A DNA stretch of 57,981 bases from Sulfurimonas sp. (GTDB lineage Bacteria > Campylobacterota > Campylobacteria > Campylobacterales > Sulfurimonadaceae), in assembly GCF_026991475.1 (NCBI RefSeq), contig NZ_JALXBK010000072.1:1-57981 (forward strand), written 5' to 3'. The translations under genes were made by a program, and so were the position numbers. Positions 8,501 through 17,721 of the stretch are shown piece after piece; position 1 is the stretch's first letter; every line of letters starts with the position of its first letter. The notes beneath the pieces are model-generated. The model did no database searches. It was not told the DNA's origin and saw nothing but the letters and a program-made list of their open reading frames with translations.

Positions 8501-10435
8501 ATGTCAAACAGATTAGCAAAAGAAGATAGCCCTTACTTACAGCAACATAAAGACAATCCTGTAGATTGGTGGCCTTGGTGTGATGAAGCGTTTGAAAGAG
8601 CCGAAAAAGAGAATAAAGCGATTTTTATTAGCATAGGTTACAGCTCATGCCACTGGTGTCATGTTATGGAAGAGAAAGTTTTTGAAGATGCAGAGTGTGC
8701 AAAAAATTTGAATGAAGGTTTTATTGCCATTAAGGTTGATCGTGAAGAGCGTCCTGATATTGACAAATATTATCAAGAGGTGCATCTTTTACTCAACCGT
8801 AGAGCTGGAGGCTGGCCAACATCTATCTTTTGTACTCCACAAAACAAACCATTTTTTGCTGGAACATATATTCCACCTGAATCAAACGCAGGAAGCATTG
8901 AGGGAATGGGCTTTAAAGAGCTTACAAAACTCATAACAAATAAAGTAAAAGCAATGGATGAAAAGCTCTTTGAAAATGCTGATGAGATTGAGGGATTTTT
9001 AAACCATCCAGAGCATCCTAAAGAGGCAACCGTTTTAAAAGAGGATTTTTACAAAAACTTTATGCTTCAAGCAAAAAACAACTACGATACAAGAAATGGT
9101 GGTTTCTCAATCAAACCAAAATTTCCTCACGCAGCAACACTCAATACCTTACTAATAATAGATAGACTCTATAATGACAAAGCAGCAAAAGCGATGGTAG
9201 AGACTACACTTACAAATATGACAAAGGGTGGAATGTATGACCTTGTTGATGGAGGATTTTGTAGATACTCTGTAGATGAAAAGTGGCTTGTTCCGCATTT
9301 TGAGAAGATGTTATATGACAATGCCCTACTCTGCGGTATATATAGTGAAGCTTATAAAACATACAACAATGACAACTACTTGAAAATCGCAAAAGAAGTG
9401 GCAAATTTCTGGCTACATTTTATGAGTGAAGATGGACTTTTTTACAGCGCAAGTGATGCAGATAGTGAGGGAGCAGAAGGGACTTACTTTACATACAGCT
9501 ATGAAGAGGTTTACACGGTTTTAGCTCAAAATGGATATAACAATGCACAAGAGATGTGCCAAGAGATGAACATCTCACACCATGGAAACTTTGAAATGGG
9601 TCAAAATATAGTAAGATTTGAGAAAGAGATACCTTCATGGTTTGGTGAAGTGAAAATCTTATTACAAAATCTTAGAGCAAAAAGAGAGTACCCTTTTATA
9701 GACAAAAAAGTACAAACTTCTTGGTCAGCGATGATGATAAATTCACTCTTTAAATTAGGGACTATTGACTGCGTTTACAAAGAGAAAGCCATACAAAGTC
9801 TGGACAAACTTTTAGATACAATGTTTCTTGATGGAAAACTTTACCATACGACACTCATCCATAAAGAGCCAAAAGTTGAAGCTTTCTTAGAAGATTATGC
9901 CTTTCTTTCTCAAGCACTACTCACTGCGTTTAAATACACACAAAATGAACTCTATCTCATCCATGCACAGAGATTTATAAACAAGGCACTTGAGGAGTTT
10001 TATGACAAAGGTTTATGGAACTTTAGTGCTGGGGAGTTTGCTGTAAAAGCTGAAACAACAGATACAACATATACAAGTTCTGTCAGTGTAATGGTAGATG
10101 TACTCTTAACTCTTGGCACACTACTTGAAGATGAAAAATACACACATTTTGCTTTTAAAACAATGGAATACAACTCTTATGAGCTTGGACGCAAACCAAT
10201 TTACTACCCTTTTATGCTCGTACAAGCTTTGAGATATGTAAAAGGTGATAGAATTATAAAGACAACAACACAAAATATACAAAATGGCGCATTAGCAAGC
10301 AAGGCGTTACGCTATCCTTTTACTCTTTTTAAAGCGTCTGAGGAGGATGGTTTTATGATTTGTGGAGAGAAAAGTTGTTTTGCAAATACGCAAGATATTG
10401 ATGCAATTGATAGACTAATAACAAACTCACTTTAA
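8501..10435 (+). CDS. DUF255 thioredoxin-domain protein (YyaL / SSP411 family)
   Basis: 644 residues. The N-terminal thioredoxin-like domain has the hallmark [10 protein letters not shown] with CxxC. The rest is an alpha/alpha barrel resembling N-acylglucosamine 2-epimerase/cellobiose-epimerase folds ([28 protein letters not shown]). Physiological function is unknown in bacteria. I place the start at ATG 8501, with GGAG 6 bases upstream; the in-frame TTG at 8489 has no ribosome binding site. The next gene (PPK2) begins 11 bases after the stop, and a run of five close plus-strand genes follows. Confidence 0.9.
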   Translation: MSNRLAKEDSPYLQQHKDNPVDWWPWCDEAFERAEKENKAIFISIGYSSCHWCHVMEEKVFEDAECAKNLNEGFIAIKVDREERPDIDKYYQEVHLLLNRRAGGWPTSIFCTPQNKPFFAGTYIPPESNAGSIEGMGFKELTKLITNKVKAMDEKLFENADEIEGFLNHPEHPKEATVLKEDFYKNFMLQAKNNYDTRNGGFSIKPKFPHAATLNTLLIIDRLYNDKAAKAMVETTLTNMTKGGMYDLVDGGFCRYSVDEKWLVPHFEKMLYDNALLCGIYSEAYKTYNNDNYLKIAKEVANFWLHFMSEDGLFYSASDADSEGAEGTYFTYSYEEVYTVLAQNGYNNAQEMCQEMNISHHGNFEMGQNIVRFEKEIPSWFGEVKILLQNLRAKREYPFIDKKVQTSWSAMMINSLFKLGTIDCVYKEKAIQSLDKLLDTMFLDGKLYHTTLIHKEPKVEAFLEDYAFLSQALLTAFKYTQNELYLIHAQRFINKALEEFYDKGLWNFSAGEFAVKAETTDTTYTSSVSVMVDVLLTLGTLLEDEKYTHFAFKTMEYNSYELGRKPIYYPFMLVQALRYVKGDRIIKTTTQNIQNGALASKALRYPFTLFKASEEDGFMICGEKSCFANTQDIDAIDRLITNSL

Positions 10436-10446
10436 AGGAGAGCAAT

Positions 10447-11382
10447 ATGGGTCAAGAGAGAGATATATTAGATGATGAGATAAGTGATGGAACAGAGCTC
10501 GAAGAGATAATTCATGAAGATAGACGAAAAAACAAAAAAGAACTTAAGCGTGAAAAGCGTGAAAAAGATCCACATAAAAAGCGTGTAGCGGTCTGGGTAA
10601 AAGATGAAGTCCTCCAATATGAAGATGAGCTAAAAACTCTTCAAATTGAACTGCTTAAGATGCAAAATTACATCAAAGAGACTGGGCAAAAAGTGTTAAT
10701 GATATTTGAAGGACGCGATGCTGCTGGAAAAGGCGGAACCATTAAGCGTATTACAGAGCATCTTAATCCTCGTGGCGCAAGAGTTGTAGCACTTGATAAG
10801 CCAAGTGACAAAGAGCGTACACAGTGGTACTTTCAAAGATATGTTCAACACCTTCCTTCAGCTGGAGAAATAGTCCTTTTTGACAGAAGTTACTACAACC
10901 GTGCAGGAGTTGAGCCTGTTATGGGATTTTGTACTCAAGAGGAGCATAAAGAATTTTTGCACGAAGTACCTGAGTTTGAAAAGATGCTTGTAAATTCTGA
11001 CATTAAAATCTTCAAGTTTTACTTCTCTGTCTCCAAACATGAGCAAAAAAAACGTTTTGATAAAAGACGCACTGATCCACTTAAACAGTACAAACTCTCT
11101 CCTGTTGATGAGCAATCTCAAGGTTTATGGGATAAATACACCATAGCAAAATACTCTATGCTTCTGGCTTCACATACAGAGTATGCACCATGGACTGTAA
11201 TTCGCTCAGACAACAAGAAAAAAGCTCGTATCAATAGCATTAAACATATTTTAAATCATTTTGATTATCCTAAAAAAATCTCTAAAAAAAGGCTTAAAGC
11301 TGACGACACCATTCGTATTCATGCCAATGATGAGATAAAATTGATGGAAACCGAAATGACTCTTAAAAAGAATAACGCATAA
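10447..11382 (+). CDS. ppk2: polyphosphate kinase 2
   Basis: 311 residues. The core domain begins near residue 60, after a charged Lys/Glu-rich N-terminus. The Walker A GRDAAGKGG (about 88-96), the DRSYYNRAGVE Walker B/lid region and the following VMGFC are diagnostic of PPK2, which makes GTP or ATP from GDP/ADP and polyphosphate, or the reverse. A single PPK2 domain of this length is class I or III; the class cannot be fixed by eye. GGAG at 10437-10440 precedes the ATG. It lies between the DUF255 and PlsC-type genes, in one transcription unit by spacing. Confidence 0.93.
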   Translation: MGQERDILDDEISDGTELEEIIHEDRRKNKKELKREKREKDPHKKRVAVWVKDEVLQYEDELKTLQIELLKMQNYIKETGQKVLMIFEGRDAAGKGGTIKRITEHLNPRGARVVALDKPSDKERTQWYFQRYVQHLPSAGEIVLFDRSYYNRAGVEPVMGFCTQEEHKEFLHEVPEFEKMLVNSDIKIFKFYFSVSKHEQKKRFDKRRTDPLKQYKLSPVDEQSQGLWDKYTIAKYSMLLASHTEYAPWTVIRSDNKKKARINSIKHILNHFDYPKKISKKRLKADDTIRIHANDEIKLMETEMTLKKNNA

Positions 11383-11392
11383 GGAAAATTAT

Positions 11393-12103
11393 ATGTTCAA
11401 AGATTTAGGTAAATATATTTTTATGATAGAACTTGGATATAAATATATCAAAGTATTTAAAAAGACTTATTTTCATCCATTTATTACACAAAAGTATGGT
11501 TATCAGGAGCTCTCAAAAGAGCGACAAAGTTACTGTAATGATGTTTTAAAGTTTTTAAATATTGAAGTGAAAATCATAGGTGAACTTCCTAAAAAAGATA
11601 AAATTCTTTATGCTATAAATCATAGATCACTTCTTGATATTCTTGTAATGGAAAATGTATTTTCAAGATTCCATAAAAATGGAACTTGGATTGCAAAACA
11701 AGAACTCTTTGATGATCCACTTTATGGAAAATTTTTTCAATACAGTGGTTGCATTAGCGTTGATTTGGAAAATAAACGAGGTCTTTTGACATTTTTCAAA
11801 AAAATAAAAAAAACTTTTGCAAAAGTGGATGATATGAATCTCTACATCTTTCCAGAGGGTGAAAGATTTAAAGGTGAAGGTGTACAAGAGTTTCAAGGCG
11901 GTGCGCAAAAAATCGCAAAAGCCAACAATCTTGACATAGTTCCTGTCTACATTAATGACCAACTTGAAAAAGTGTTTAAAAATGCACCTTATCAAAAAAC
12001 TTACACTGTAGAAGTACATATTGGTAAAATTATCAGCCATGAAAACTTGGAAGAAAAATATTTAGAATTTTACAATACAGTAAAAGAAAAAGAGGAAAAG
12101 TAA
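11393..12103 (+). CDS. plsC: 1-acyl-sn-glycerol-3-phosphate acyltransferase family protein
   Basis: 236 residues. NHRSLLD (the NHx4D catalytic motif) sits near residue 74, and FPEGER near residue 155 is the substrate-binding motif of the LPLAT family. It would acylate lysophosphatidate to phosphatidate at the inner membrane. The N-terminus is amphipathic rather than a clear membrane helix. The stop is 2 bases before pdxJ, a coupling found in other epsilonproteobacteria. A second acyltransferase in the window (48842) belongs to a different branch. Confidence 0.9.
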   Translation: MFKDLGKYIFMIELGYKYIKVFKKTYFHPFITQKYGYQELSKERQSYCNDVLKFLNIEVKIIGELPKKDKILYAINHRSLLDILVMENVFSRFHKNGTWIAKQELFDDPLYGKFFQYSGCISVDLENKRGLLTFFKKIKKTFAKVDDMNLYIFPEGERFKGEGVQEFQGGAQKIAKANNLDIVPVYINDQLEKVFKNAPYQKTYTVEVHIGKIISHENLEEKYLEFYNTVKEKEEK

Positions 12104-12105
12104 CG

Positions 12106-12888
12106 ATGACATTAGGTGTAAATATAGATCATGTAGCAGTTTTGCGAGAAGCTCGTAGGGTAAATGACCCAGATATTTTACAGGCTCTTTATGTGGCATG
12201 TGAAAACGGTGCGCAGCAAATCACCATTCATCTTAGAGAAGACAGACGCCATATTCAAGATGATGATGTCAAAAATATTTTAATGCACTCAAAAGTTCCT
12301 GTTAATTTGGAGTGTTCCATTAATAGAGAAATTTTAGATATAGTCAGTGAGCTAAAACCCCATCGTGCGACTCTTGTTCCTGAAAAGAGAGAAGAGGTTA
12401 CAACAGAGGGTGGGCTTGATGTTTTTACACATGAAAATGAAATATCGTACGCTATAGAACAACTTCACGATGCACTCATTCCTGTTTCACTTTTTGTTGA
12501 TCCAACCATAGAAGCTATGGAGCGCTCAAAAGAGTTAGGTGCAGAGATGGTAGAGTTACACACGGGTGCATTTTCCAATATCTATGCAATGCTAAACTCC
12601 TCCCTGCCCTACTCTAATCACTCAGTAAAAGAGTTAGAGTTGTCAAGAAGTACATTAAGCACGAAGTTAGAAGAGTCAATAGAACAAATAAAACTCTCTG
12701 CAATTCATGCAAAAAAGCTTGGACTTGAAGTAGCAGCAGGACATGGTCTTAACTACCAAAATGTTCATGAGATGGTTAAAATTCAAGAGATTTCAGAGTT
12801 AAATATTGGTCAGACTATTATTGCTAGAAGTGTTTTTACAGGATTAGCAGAAGCAATTCAAGAGATGAAGAGAGCAACAAGACGATGA
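12106..12888 (+). CDS. pdxJ: pyridoxine 5'-phosphate synthase
   Basis: 260 residues, the normal length of this TIM-barrel enzyme. LGVNIDHVAVLREAR at the N-terminus, IHLREDRRHI and AAGHGLNYQNV are the signature segments. PdxJ condenses 3-amino-2-oxopropyl phosphate with deoxyxylulose 5-phosphate to give pyridoxine phosphate. Its stop overlaps the pdxA start by 4 bases, so the two final steps of de novo vitamin B6 synthesis are translationally coupled. Confidence 0.97.
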   Translation: MTLGVNIDHVAVLREARRVNDPDILQALYVACENGAQQITIHLREDRRHIQDDDVKNILMHSKVPVNLECSINREILDIVSELKPHRATLVPEKREEVTTEGGLDVFTHENEISYAIEQLHDALIPVSLFVDPTIEAMERSKELGAEMVELHTGAFSNIYAMLNSSLPYSNHSVKELELSRSTLSTKLEESIEQIKLSAIHAKKLGLEVAAGHGLNYQNVHEMVKIQEISELNIGQTIIARSVFTGLAEAIQEMKRATRR

Positions 12889-13808
12889 ACAAACCAACTA
12901 TAGCCATCAGTATTGGCGATTTAAGTGGTGTAGGCATAGAACTCGCTCTCAATTCCCATAAAAAAATCTCAAAACTTTGTAAGCCAGTTTATTGCATCAA
13001 TGAGAAGATGCTGGCACAAGCAGCTACACTGCTAAACGCAGCTATACCTGATGATTTTACTATTGCTCCCGTTGATGGTTTTTTTGATATAAAAGTAGCC
13101 CAAGTAAATGCACAGAGTGGCAAATATGCCTATGACTCTTTTATGAAAGCCATAGAACTCTGCCAAACGCAGCAAGCTGAAGCTGTAGTAACACTTCCTA
13201 TTCACAAAGAAGCTTGGATGATGGCAGGGCTTGAGTACAAGGGACATACTGATTTAATGCGTAAGTATTTCAAAAAAGATGCCATTATGATGCTTGGCAC
13301 TCCAGATATGTTTGTAGCACTTTTTACAGAACATGTTCCTCTAAAAGAGGTTGCCTCTGCAATTGAGTACAATAGACTAAAGCAATTTTTTCTTGACTTG
13401 CACAACTCTATAAAAAAAGAGAAAATTGCCGTGCTTGGACTCAATCCTCACGCAGGAGACAATGGTGTTTTAGGTGATGAAGAGCAAATCATCACAAAGG
13501 CAATAAATAGTGCCAATGAAGCAATAGGCTTTGAACAGTTCGTTGGTCCAATTGTTCCAGATGTCGCTTTTGCACCATACTTCCGTAAAAACTACAACTA
13601 TTTTGTAGCAATGTATCACGATCAAGGTTTAGCACCACTCAAAGCCCTCTACTTTGATGAGAGTGTAAACATCTCTCTTAATCTTCCTATCGTAAGAACA
13701 TCAGTGGATCATGGTACTGCGTTTGATATTGCATACAAGAACCAAGCCAGTAATTTGAGTTATTTAAACGCAGTAAAAAGTGCAATAAAGCTCATCAAAA
13801 GTAGTTAA
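12885..13808 (+). CDS. pdxA: 4-hydroxythreonine-4-phosphate dehydrogenase
   Basis: 307 residues. SIGDLSGVGIEL at the N-terminus, KGHTDLM, GLNPHAGDNG and the metal-site segment AMYHDQGLAPLK are PdxA marks. It oxidises 4-phosphohydroxy-L-threonine, supplying the amine substrate of PdxJ. Four AAACGCAG copies lie in this gene (13034, 13165, 13718, 13766), the second being read in a different codon frame from the others. The stop is directly followed by the first palindrome of the peroxidase promoter. Confidence 0.96.
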   Translation: MNKPTIAISIGDLSGVGIELALNSHKKISKLCKPVYCINEKMLAQAATLLNAAIPDDFTIAPVDGFFDIKVAQVNAQSGKYAYDSFMKAIELCQTQQAEAVVTLPIHKEAWMMAGLEYKGHTDLMRKYFKKDAIMMLGTPDMFVALFTEHVPLKEVASAIEYNRLKQFFLDLHNSIKKEKIAVLGLNPHAGDNGVLGDEEQIITKAINSANEAIGFEQFVGPIVPDVAFAPYFRKNYNYFVAMYHDQGLAPLKALYFDESVNISLNLPIVRTSVDHGTAFDIAYKNQASNLSYLNAVKSAIKLIKSS

Positions 13809-13876
13809 AAGATAATTATTTTCTTTTAAGTCTTTTCGCGCTATAATTCTTCTATAAAAAGATAATTATTATCTTT
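13809..13876 (+). promoter_or_regulatory. peroxidase promoter flanked by two PerR/Fur-like palindromes
   Basis: Site 2 (13858-13876) is a perfect 9-1-9 palindrome, AAAGATAAT-T-ATTATCTTT. Site 1 (13809-13825) is AAGATAAT-T-ATTTTCTT, the same 8-1-8 palindrome with one mismatch. Their centres are 50 bases apart. Between them is a consensus -10 TATAAT at 13842-13847, so site 2 falls just after the expected transcription start and site 1 just upstream of the core. The 7-1-7 core matches the PerR box pattern TTATAATnATTATAA at most positions and also resembles half of a Fur box. Repression relieved by peroxide or iron limitation is the likely logic. Confidence 0.65.
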
Positions 13877-13901
13877 AAATACATTTTACTAGGATAGACT
13901 T

Positions 13902-14915
13902 ATGAAAAAAATTGTAGCAATTACACTTACAACGGCTTCACTAATGGCAGGTTCATTAGCACAGGATGCAAAGAATGCAGGACTCACACCAATTCCAGCA
14001 TCACAAAGCGCGCTTTTAAAGCTCATTGATAACCCAAAAAACCCTATCACTAAAGCAAAAGTAAAACTTGGTGAAAAACTCTATATGGATCCACGCCTTT
14101 CAAAAAGCGAACTCATTTCATGTAACACATGTCATAACCTTATGGAAAGTGGAGATGATGGAGTAAGTGCTGCAACAGGTCATAAATGGAGACACAATCC
14201 TCACCACTTAAACTCACCTACTGTTTATAATGCTGTATTTTTTGGCTCACAATTTTGGGATGGACGCGCAAAAGACCTTGAAGCACAAGCACAAGGACCA
14301 ACCCTTGCTCATCCGGAAATGGCAGCAACAAAAGAGCATATTGTTAAAGTTGTAAAATCTATGCCTGAGTATGTAAAAGAGTTTAAAGAGGCTTATGGAG
14401 ATAATGTAAAAATTACATTTGAAAAAATTACAGATACCATTGGTAATTTTGAGAGAACTTTAGTAACTCCTGCACCATATGATGCATTTTTAAATGGCTA
14501 CAAAGAAGCTATGACTCCTAAACAAAAAGAGGGATTAAAAACTTTTATTCAAATTGGTTGTGCATCTTGTCATAACGGCGTAGCACTTGGTGGAGAGATG
14601 GGTGCATTTAATGTAACTGCTACATACAAGTATATGAACATAGGCGACTTTAAAGGCGATAAAAACGGTATGGTAAAAGTACCAACACTTAGAAATATCA
14701 CTGAAACAGCACCATATTTTCACAATGGTATGATTTGGAATTTAAAAGATGCCATTAAAGAGATGGGGCGTATTCAACTTGGTACAAAAATAAGTGACAA
14801 GCAAGCTAGCTCTATTGAGGCTTTCTTAGGTTCACTCACAGGTAAAAAACCGCACATGATGATGCCAATGCTTCCAGCATCTACAAATGCAACTCCAAAG
14901 CCTGATTTGAATTAA
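13902..14915 (+). CDS. di-haem cytochrome c peroxidase
   Basis: 337 residues with a signal peptide of about 20 residues. Two haem c motifs are visible: CNTCH near residue 73 and CASCH near residue 223, the pair expected in the bacterial CCP/MauG family. A short Met/Pro-rich tail ends the protein. It reduces H2O2 to water in the periplasm using electrons from cytochrome c. The two palindromes directly upstream support regulation by a peroxide- or iron-sensing Fur-family repressor. AGGA precedes the ATG. The next gene follows by 47 bases. Confidence 0.95.
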   Translation: MKKIVAITLTTASLMAGSLAQDAKNAGLTPIPASQSALLKLIDNPKNPITKAKVKLGEKLYMDPRLSKSELISCNTCHNLMESGDDGVSAATGHKWRHNPHHLNSPTVYNAVFFGSQFWDGRAKDLEAQAQGPTLAHPEMAATKEHIVKVVKSMPEYVKEFKEAYGDNVKITFEKITDTIGNFERTLVTPAPYDAFLNGYKEAMTPKQKEGLKTFIQIGCASCHNGVALGGEMGAFNVTATYKYMNIGDFKGDKNGMVKVPTLRNITETAPYFHNGMIWNLKDAIKEMGRIQLGTKISDKQASSIEAFLGSLTGKKPHMMMPMLPASTNATPKPDLN

Positions 14916-14962
14916 AGAGAAATAAATAAAGATTTTTATTTGTAAATAATGGAGAGAAAGTT

Positions 14963-15511
14963 ATGAGTAATATTATAATTACAGATGATGAAAAAAAGTT
15001 AATAAAAACTATTGCCAAAGCTGCACTTGATGAGGCTGTTAAAAATAATAAACAGCTGAGTATCAATCCTTCAAAATTACCTCAAATTTTGAAGGAGAAG
15101 TTAGGTGCCTTTGTCACCCTGCATGAAGATTCAGAATTACGTGGTTGTGTTGGAAGATTTGAGCCCAATCAACCGCTTTATGAAATCATAATAGATATGG
15201 CAATTTCAGCTTCACGATATGACACAAGATTCCAACCTGTTACAGAAGAAGAGCTTAATAAAATAAACATCGAAATTTCCATCCTAACCCCTCGACAAAA
15301 AATAGACTCAGTTGATGAAATAGTAGTTGGTAAACATGGTATTTATGTAGAGTATGGCGGTAAAAATGGAACATACTTGCCACAAGTAGCTACGGACATG
15401 GGATGGAATGCAGAAGAATTTTTTAGAAGTTGTTGTGAAGAAAAAGCGGGCATAGCCCCACAAAATTGTCCAAAAGCGACAATCTATGCTTATGAAGCTA
15501 TAGTTTTTTAA
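14963..15511 (+). CDS. AMMECR1 domain protein
   Basis: 182 residues. The invariant LRGCVG motif near residue 55, FQPVTEEEL, INIEISILTP and a C-terminal PQVA...WN segment identify the AMMECR1 family. Its biochemical role is unresolved; in many genomes it sits with MEMO1 and radical-SAM AmmeMemoRadiSam genes, none of which is next to it here. GGAG lies 9 bases before the ATG. It may be read through from the peroxidase gene. Its stop meets the stop of the convergent gene inside a hairpin (15495-15520). Confidence 0.88.
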   Translation: MSNIIITDDEKKLIKTIAKAALDEAVKNNKQLSINPSKLPQILKEKLGAFVTLHEDSELRGCVGRFEPNQPLYEIIIDMAISASRYDTRFQPVTEEELNKINIEISILTPRQKIDSVDEIVVGKHGIYVEYGGKNGTYLPQVATDMGWNAEEFFRSCCEEKAGIAPQNCPKATIYAYEAIVF

Positions 15512-15520
15512 CTATAGCTT
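15495..15520. terminator. 11-bp hairpin containing both convergent stop codons
   Basis: AAGCTATAGTT (15495-15505), a TTTT loop, then AACTATAGCTT (15510-15520) form a perfect stem. The AMMECR1 stop (15509-15511) and the opposite gene's stop (15512-15514) both lie in it. There is no T-run after either arm, so it may serve as a bidirectional terminator or 3'-end stabiliser rather than a classic intrinsic terminator. Confidence 0.5.
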
Positions 15521-15769
15521 ATCTGCTGTAAGTCCTACCTCTTCAAGAAAGTGGCGAAGTTTTGTAATGGCATCTTTTGAAAGCTCTGGTCTGTGTGAAA
15601 GTGTAAGAGAGTGCTCTTTACCATTTAAGTGAATAATAGCACGATGCTCTTTGTTCACATCAACTGTTGCACCATAATGCTCTAACGCAGCCAATAACTT
15701 TTTACTATCGATATTTCCTGACATTGGGTGTTCAAAAATTTTTTGAATTTTTTGTTTATGTTTACTCAT
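15512..15769 (-). CDS. small conserved protein, HicA-like fold possible
   Basis: 85 residues, basic. The order helix (KLLAALEHYGA), strand, strand with HLNGKEHSLTLSH, then a helix ending FLEEVGL recalls the dsRBD-like HicA/YcfA fold. The HicA catalytic GSH motif is not present and no HicB-like partner is adjacent, so I do not call a toxin. It is the last gene of a minus-strand run with the methyltransferase (28 bases away) and hisG. Function unknown. Confidence 0.6.
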   Translation of the reverse strand: MSKHKQKIQKIFEHPMSGNIDSKKLLAALEHYGATVDVNKEHRAIIHLNGKEHSLTLSHRPELSKDAITKLRHFLEEVGLTADKL

Positions 15770-15797
15770 ATATATATCCTTCTTTTGTTATACCTAA

Positions 15798-16481
15798 TTA
15801 TCGTCTTTTAAAGATTAAAAGCGTCTTATCTTCTCTGTCATAAAGCGAAAAAGTCTGTTTCTCTACAAGTTTTAGCCCTGAGAGTTTTTGAAAGAACTCT
15901 ATCTTATGAAAATACTGCACAATAGTATCTTGATACTTCGTATATCTACCATCTTCATCTTTTTCAAAGAGTGTAAATTTTGTATGAAGTTCTTTGTTTT
16001 CAAACGCAGCATCTACGACTAAAAACTCATCCTCTTCATCATTGCTCATCGTCCCCTCTGCAACATCACTAAATCCATAAAGTGTATTTATATCTGCTAT
16101 AAAAATGCCATCATCATTAAGTTTGTCAGAAATTGCATCACAAAACTTCACTAAATCATCTTTATCCATAAAGTTAAGAACATCAAAAATACTCACAATA
16201 GCATCATATTTACCAGCGACATCTGCCACATCAATGCACTCAGCGTCCAGCCCTGCTTCCTTACACTCTGCAACCATCACAGCACTTAAATCGACACCCT
16301 TACACTCTACACCATCACTTATCATGCGTTGCATAAAACCACCACGACCACAACCAACATCAAGAAGTGTTTTTACATCATACTCATCAAGTTCTGAACG
16401 GTAAAGGTCATAAAGAGCCTCAGTAGCCTCCTCAATCCCTAAAAGATGCTCTGCTTTTGCATATAAATCTAAATTTGTCAT
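15798..16481 (-). CDS. class I SAM-dependent methyltransferase
   Basis: 227 residues. Motif I LLDVGCGRGGF, the acidic residue in CKGVDLS, and a motif IV-like YDAIVSIFDVLNFM define the Rossmann-type fold. Small-molecule and protein substrates are both possible; nothing in the sequence decides. Its ATG overlaps the hisG stop by one base, so translation is coupled. One AAACGCAG copy lies at 16002. Confidence 0.85.
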   Translation of the reverse strand: MTNLDLYAKAEHLLGIEEATEALYDLYRSELDEYDVKTLLDVGCGRGGFMQRMISDGVECKGVDLSAVMVAECKEAGLDAECIDVADVAGKYDAIVSIFDVLNFMDKDDLVKFCDAISDKLNDDGIFIADINTLYGFSDVAEGTMSNDEEDEFLVVDAAFENKELHTKFTLFEKDEDGRYTKYQDTIVQYFHKIEFFQKLSGLKLVEKQTFSLYDREDKTLLIFKRR

Positions 16482-17107
16482 TAAGTATTTTGCTCTGCTT
16501 TTATCACTGCGTTTATCTTCTCATAAATGTCTAAAACTTCATCTTTTTTAGAGATATATGAGTTTTTATTTGCTATAAGGTAAGTAGAACTTGTCATGAT
16601 GTCTTGAACAACTTCAAGCCCATTTTGTTTCATAGTCGTGCCTGTTTCCACGATGTCCACAATCATATCAGCAAGCCCGATGAGCGGTGCAAGTTCAATA
16701 GAACCATAGAGCTTGATGATGTCAACACTTACAGCTCTCTCTTCAAAATAACGCTTTGTAATATTTACCATTTTAGAAGCTACTTTGAGTTCTGGTTTAC
16801 TAAGGTCTAACTTTTCACCTTTTCGCATACCAATGGCAACTTTACAAACACCACGACGCAAATCAAGCAGACGGACAACATCAAGCCCCTGCTCTTCTAG
16901 TGTATCAAGTCCTACAACACCAATGTCTGCTGCCTGATGATAAACATAAGTGGCCACATCTTGATTTCTTACAAGTAAAAAACGAAACTTTGGAGTCTCT
17001 AGTATCAATTTTCTATCATCAAATTTAAAACTATCACCAAAAATAGTCTCAAAAATCTCTAAAGTCTCTTTTGCTATACGACCCTTTGGCAGTGCAACTG
17101 TTAACAT
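16481..17107 (-). CDS. hisG: ATP phosphoribosyltransferase, short form
   Basis: 208 residues, the length of the short HisG form that lacks the C-terminal regulatory domain and works as a hetero-octamer with HisZ. TVALPKGRI at the N-terminus, ADIGVVGLDTLEE and the PRPP-binding IVDIVETGTTMKQN are clear. It catalyses the first committed step of histidine synthesis. No hisZ is seen in the window. It overlaps the coaX stop by 7 bases and the methyltransferase by one base. Confidence 0.95.
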   Translation of the reverse strand: MLTVALPKGRIAKETLEIFETIFGDSFKFDDRKLILETPKFRFLLVRNQDVATYVYHQAADIGVVGLDTLEEQGLDVVRLLDLRRGVCKVAIGMRKGEKLDLSKPELKVASKMVNITKRYFEERAVSVDIIKLYGSIELAPLIGLADMIVDIVETGTTMKQNGLEVVQDIMTSSTYLIANKNSYISKKDEVLDIYEKINAVIKAEQNT

Positions 17108-17721
17108 AAACCATCCTCATTTATAATCTTTTTCATAGAGTTAAAAATTAACTGATCATCAATTTTTGCATCTTTAAATATTCTTTTAAATTTTGACGCA
17201 TCCCCACCCGTTAAAATAATAGGTAAATTATGTGACATAACTTCAAGATAAAGCGTCTTTAAATATCCATAACTTATAGCATCTTGTGAATTTTTCGGCA
17301 TTATATCTAAGTCACACTCAAAGTTAAATGAATATGCAAGAGCAGGAGAAATATTTGCATAAGTTTTTTGCATTGCCTTTACCCCAGCATAGATAAATCC
17401 ACCACAAAAAACTCCATTTTTTACCACATCAACGGTAATCGCACTTCCTGCATCAACAATCACACCATTTTCTATTGCCATTGCAGCCACAATTCTATCG
17501 ATACCCATAGTCTCATAGTATTTTTTCTTATCTACAAACGCAGCTAAATCAATCCAATTTTCCAAAGAGGCAACTCTTTTACTAACCGCTGCGTTCACAG
17601 AGATAAAATATACTTTTTTTGTAACGGATGTCGGATTAAATGTAGAAACACTCTCTTTAAATGCATTCTCACCATCAAGAAAATGATACGAACTATTGCC
17701 AATATCACAAAGAAGCATCAC
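17101..17721 (-). CDS. coaX: type III pantothenate kinase
   Basis: 206 residues, short for the family as is usual in Campylobacterota. LCDIGNS (phosphate 1 loop), GIDRIVAA and VIVDAGSAITVD are the ASKHA-fold motifs. It phosphorylates pantothenate at the start of coenzyme A synthesis. It overlaps both neighbours: the upstream unknown gene by 4 bases and hisG by 7. One AAACGCAG copy lies at 17536. Confidence 0.93.
   Translation of the reverse strand: MMLLCDIGNSSYHFLDGENAFKESVSTFNPTSVTKKVYFISVNAAVSKRVASLENWIDLAAFVDKKKYYETMGIDRIVAAMAIENGVIVDAGSAITVDVVKNGVFCGGFIYAGVKAMQKTYANISPALAYSFNFECDLDIMPKNSQDAISYGYLKTLYLEVMSHNLPIILTGGDASKFKRIFKDAKIDDQLIFNSMKKIINEDGLC

Noticed and set aside
14916-14962. Terminator after the peroxidase gene
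   Set aside because: AAATAAA and TTTATTT segments are present but form only A-T pairs; low-complexity AT sequence explains them.
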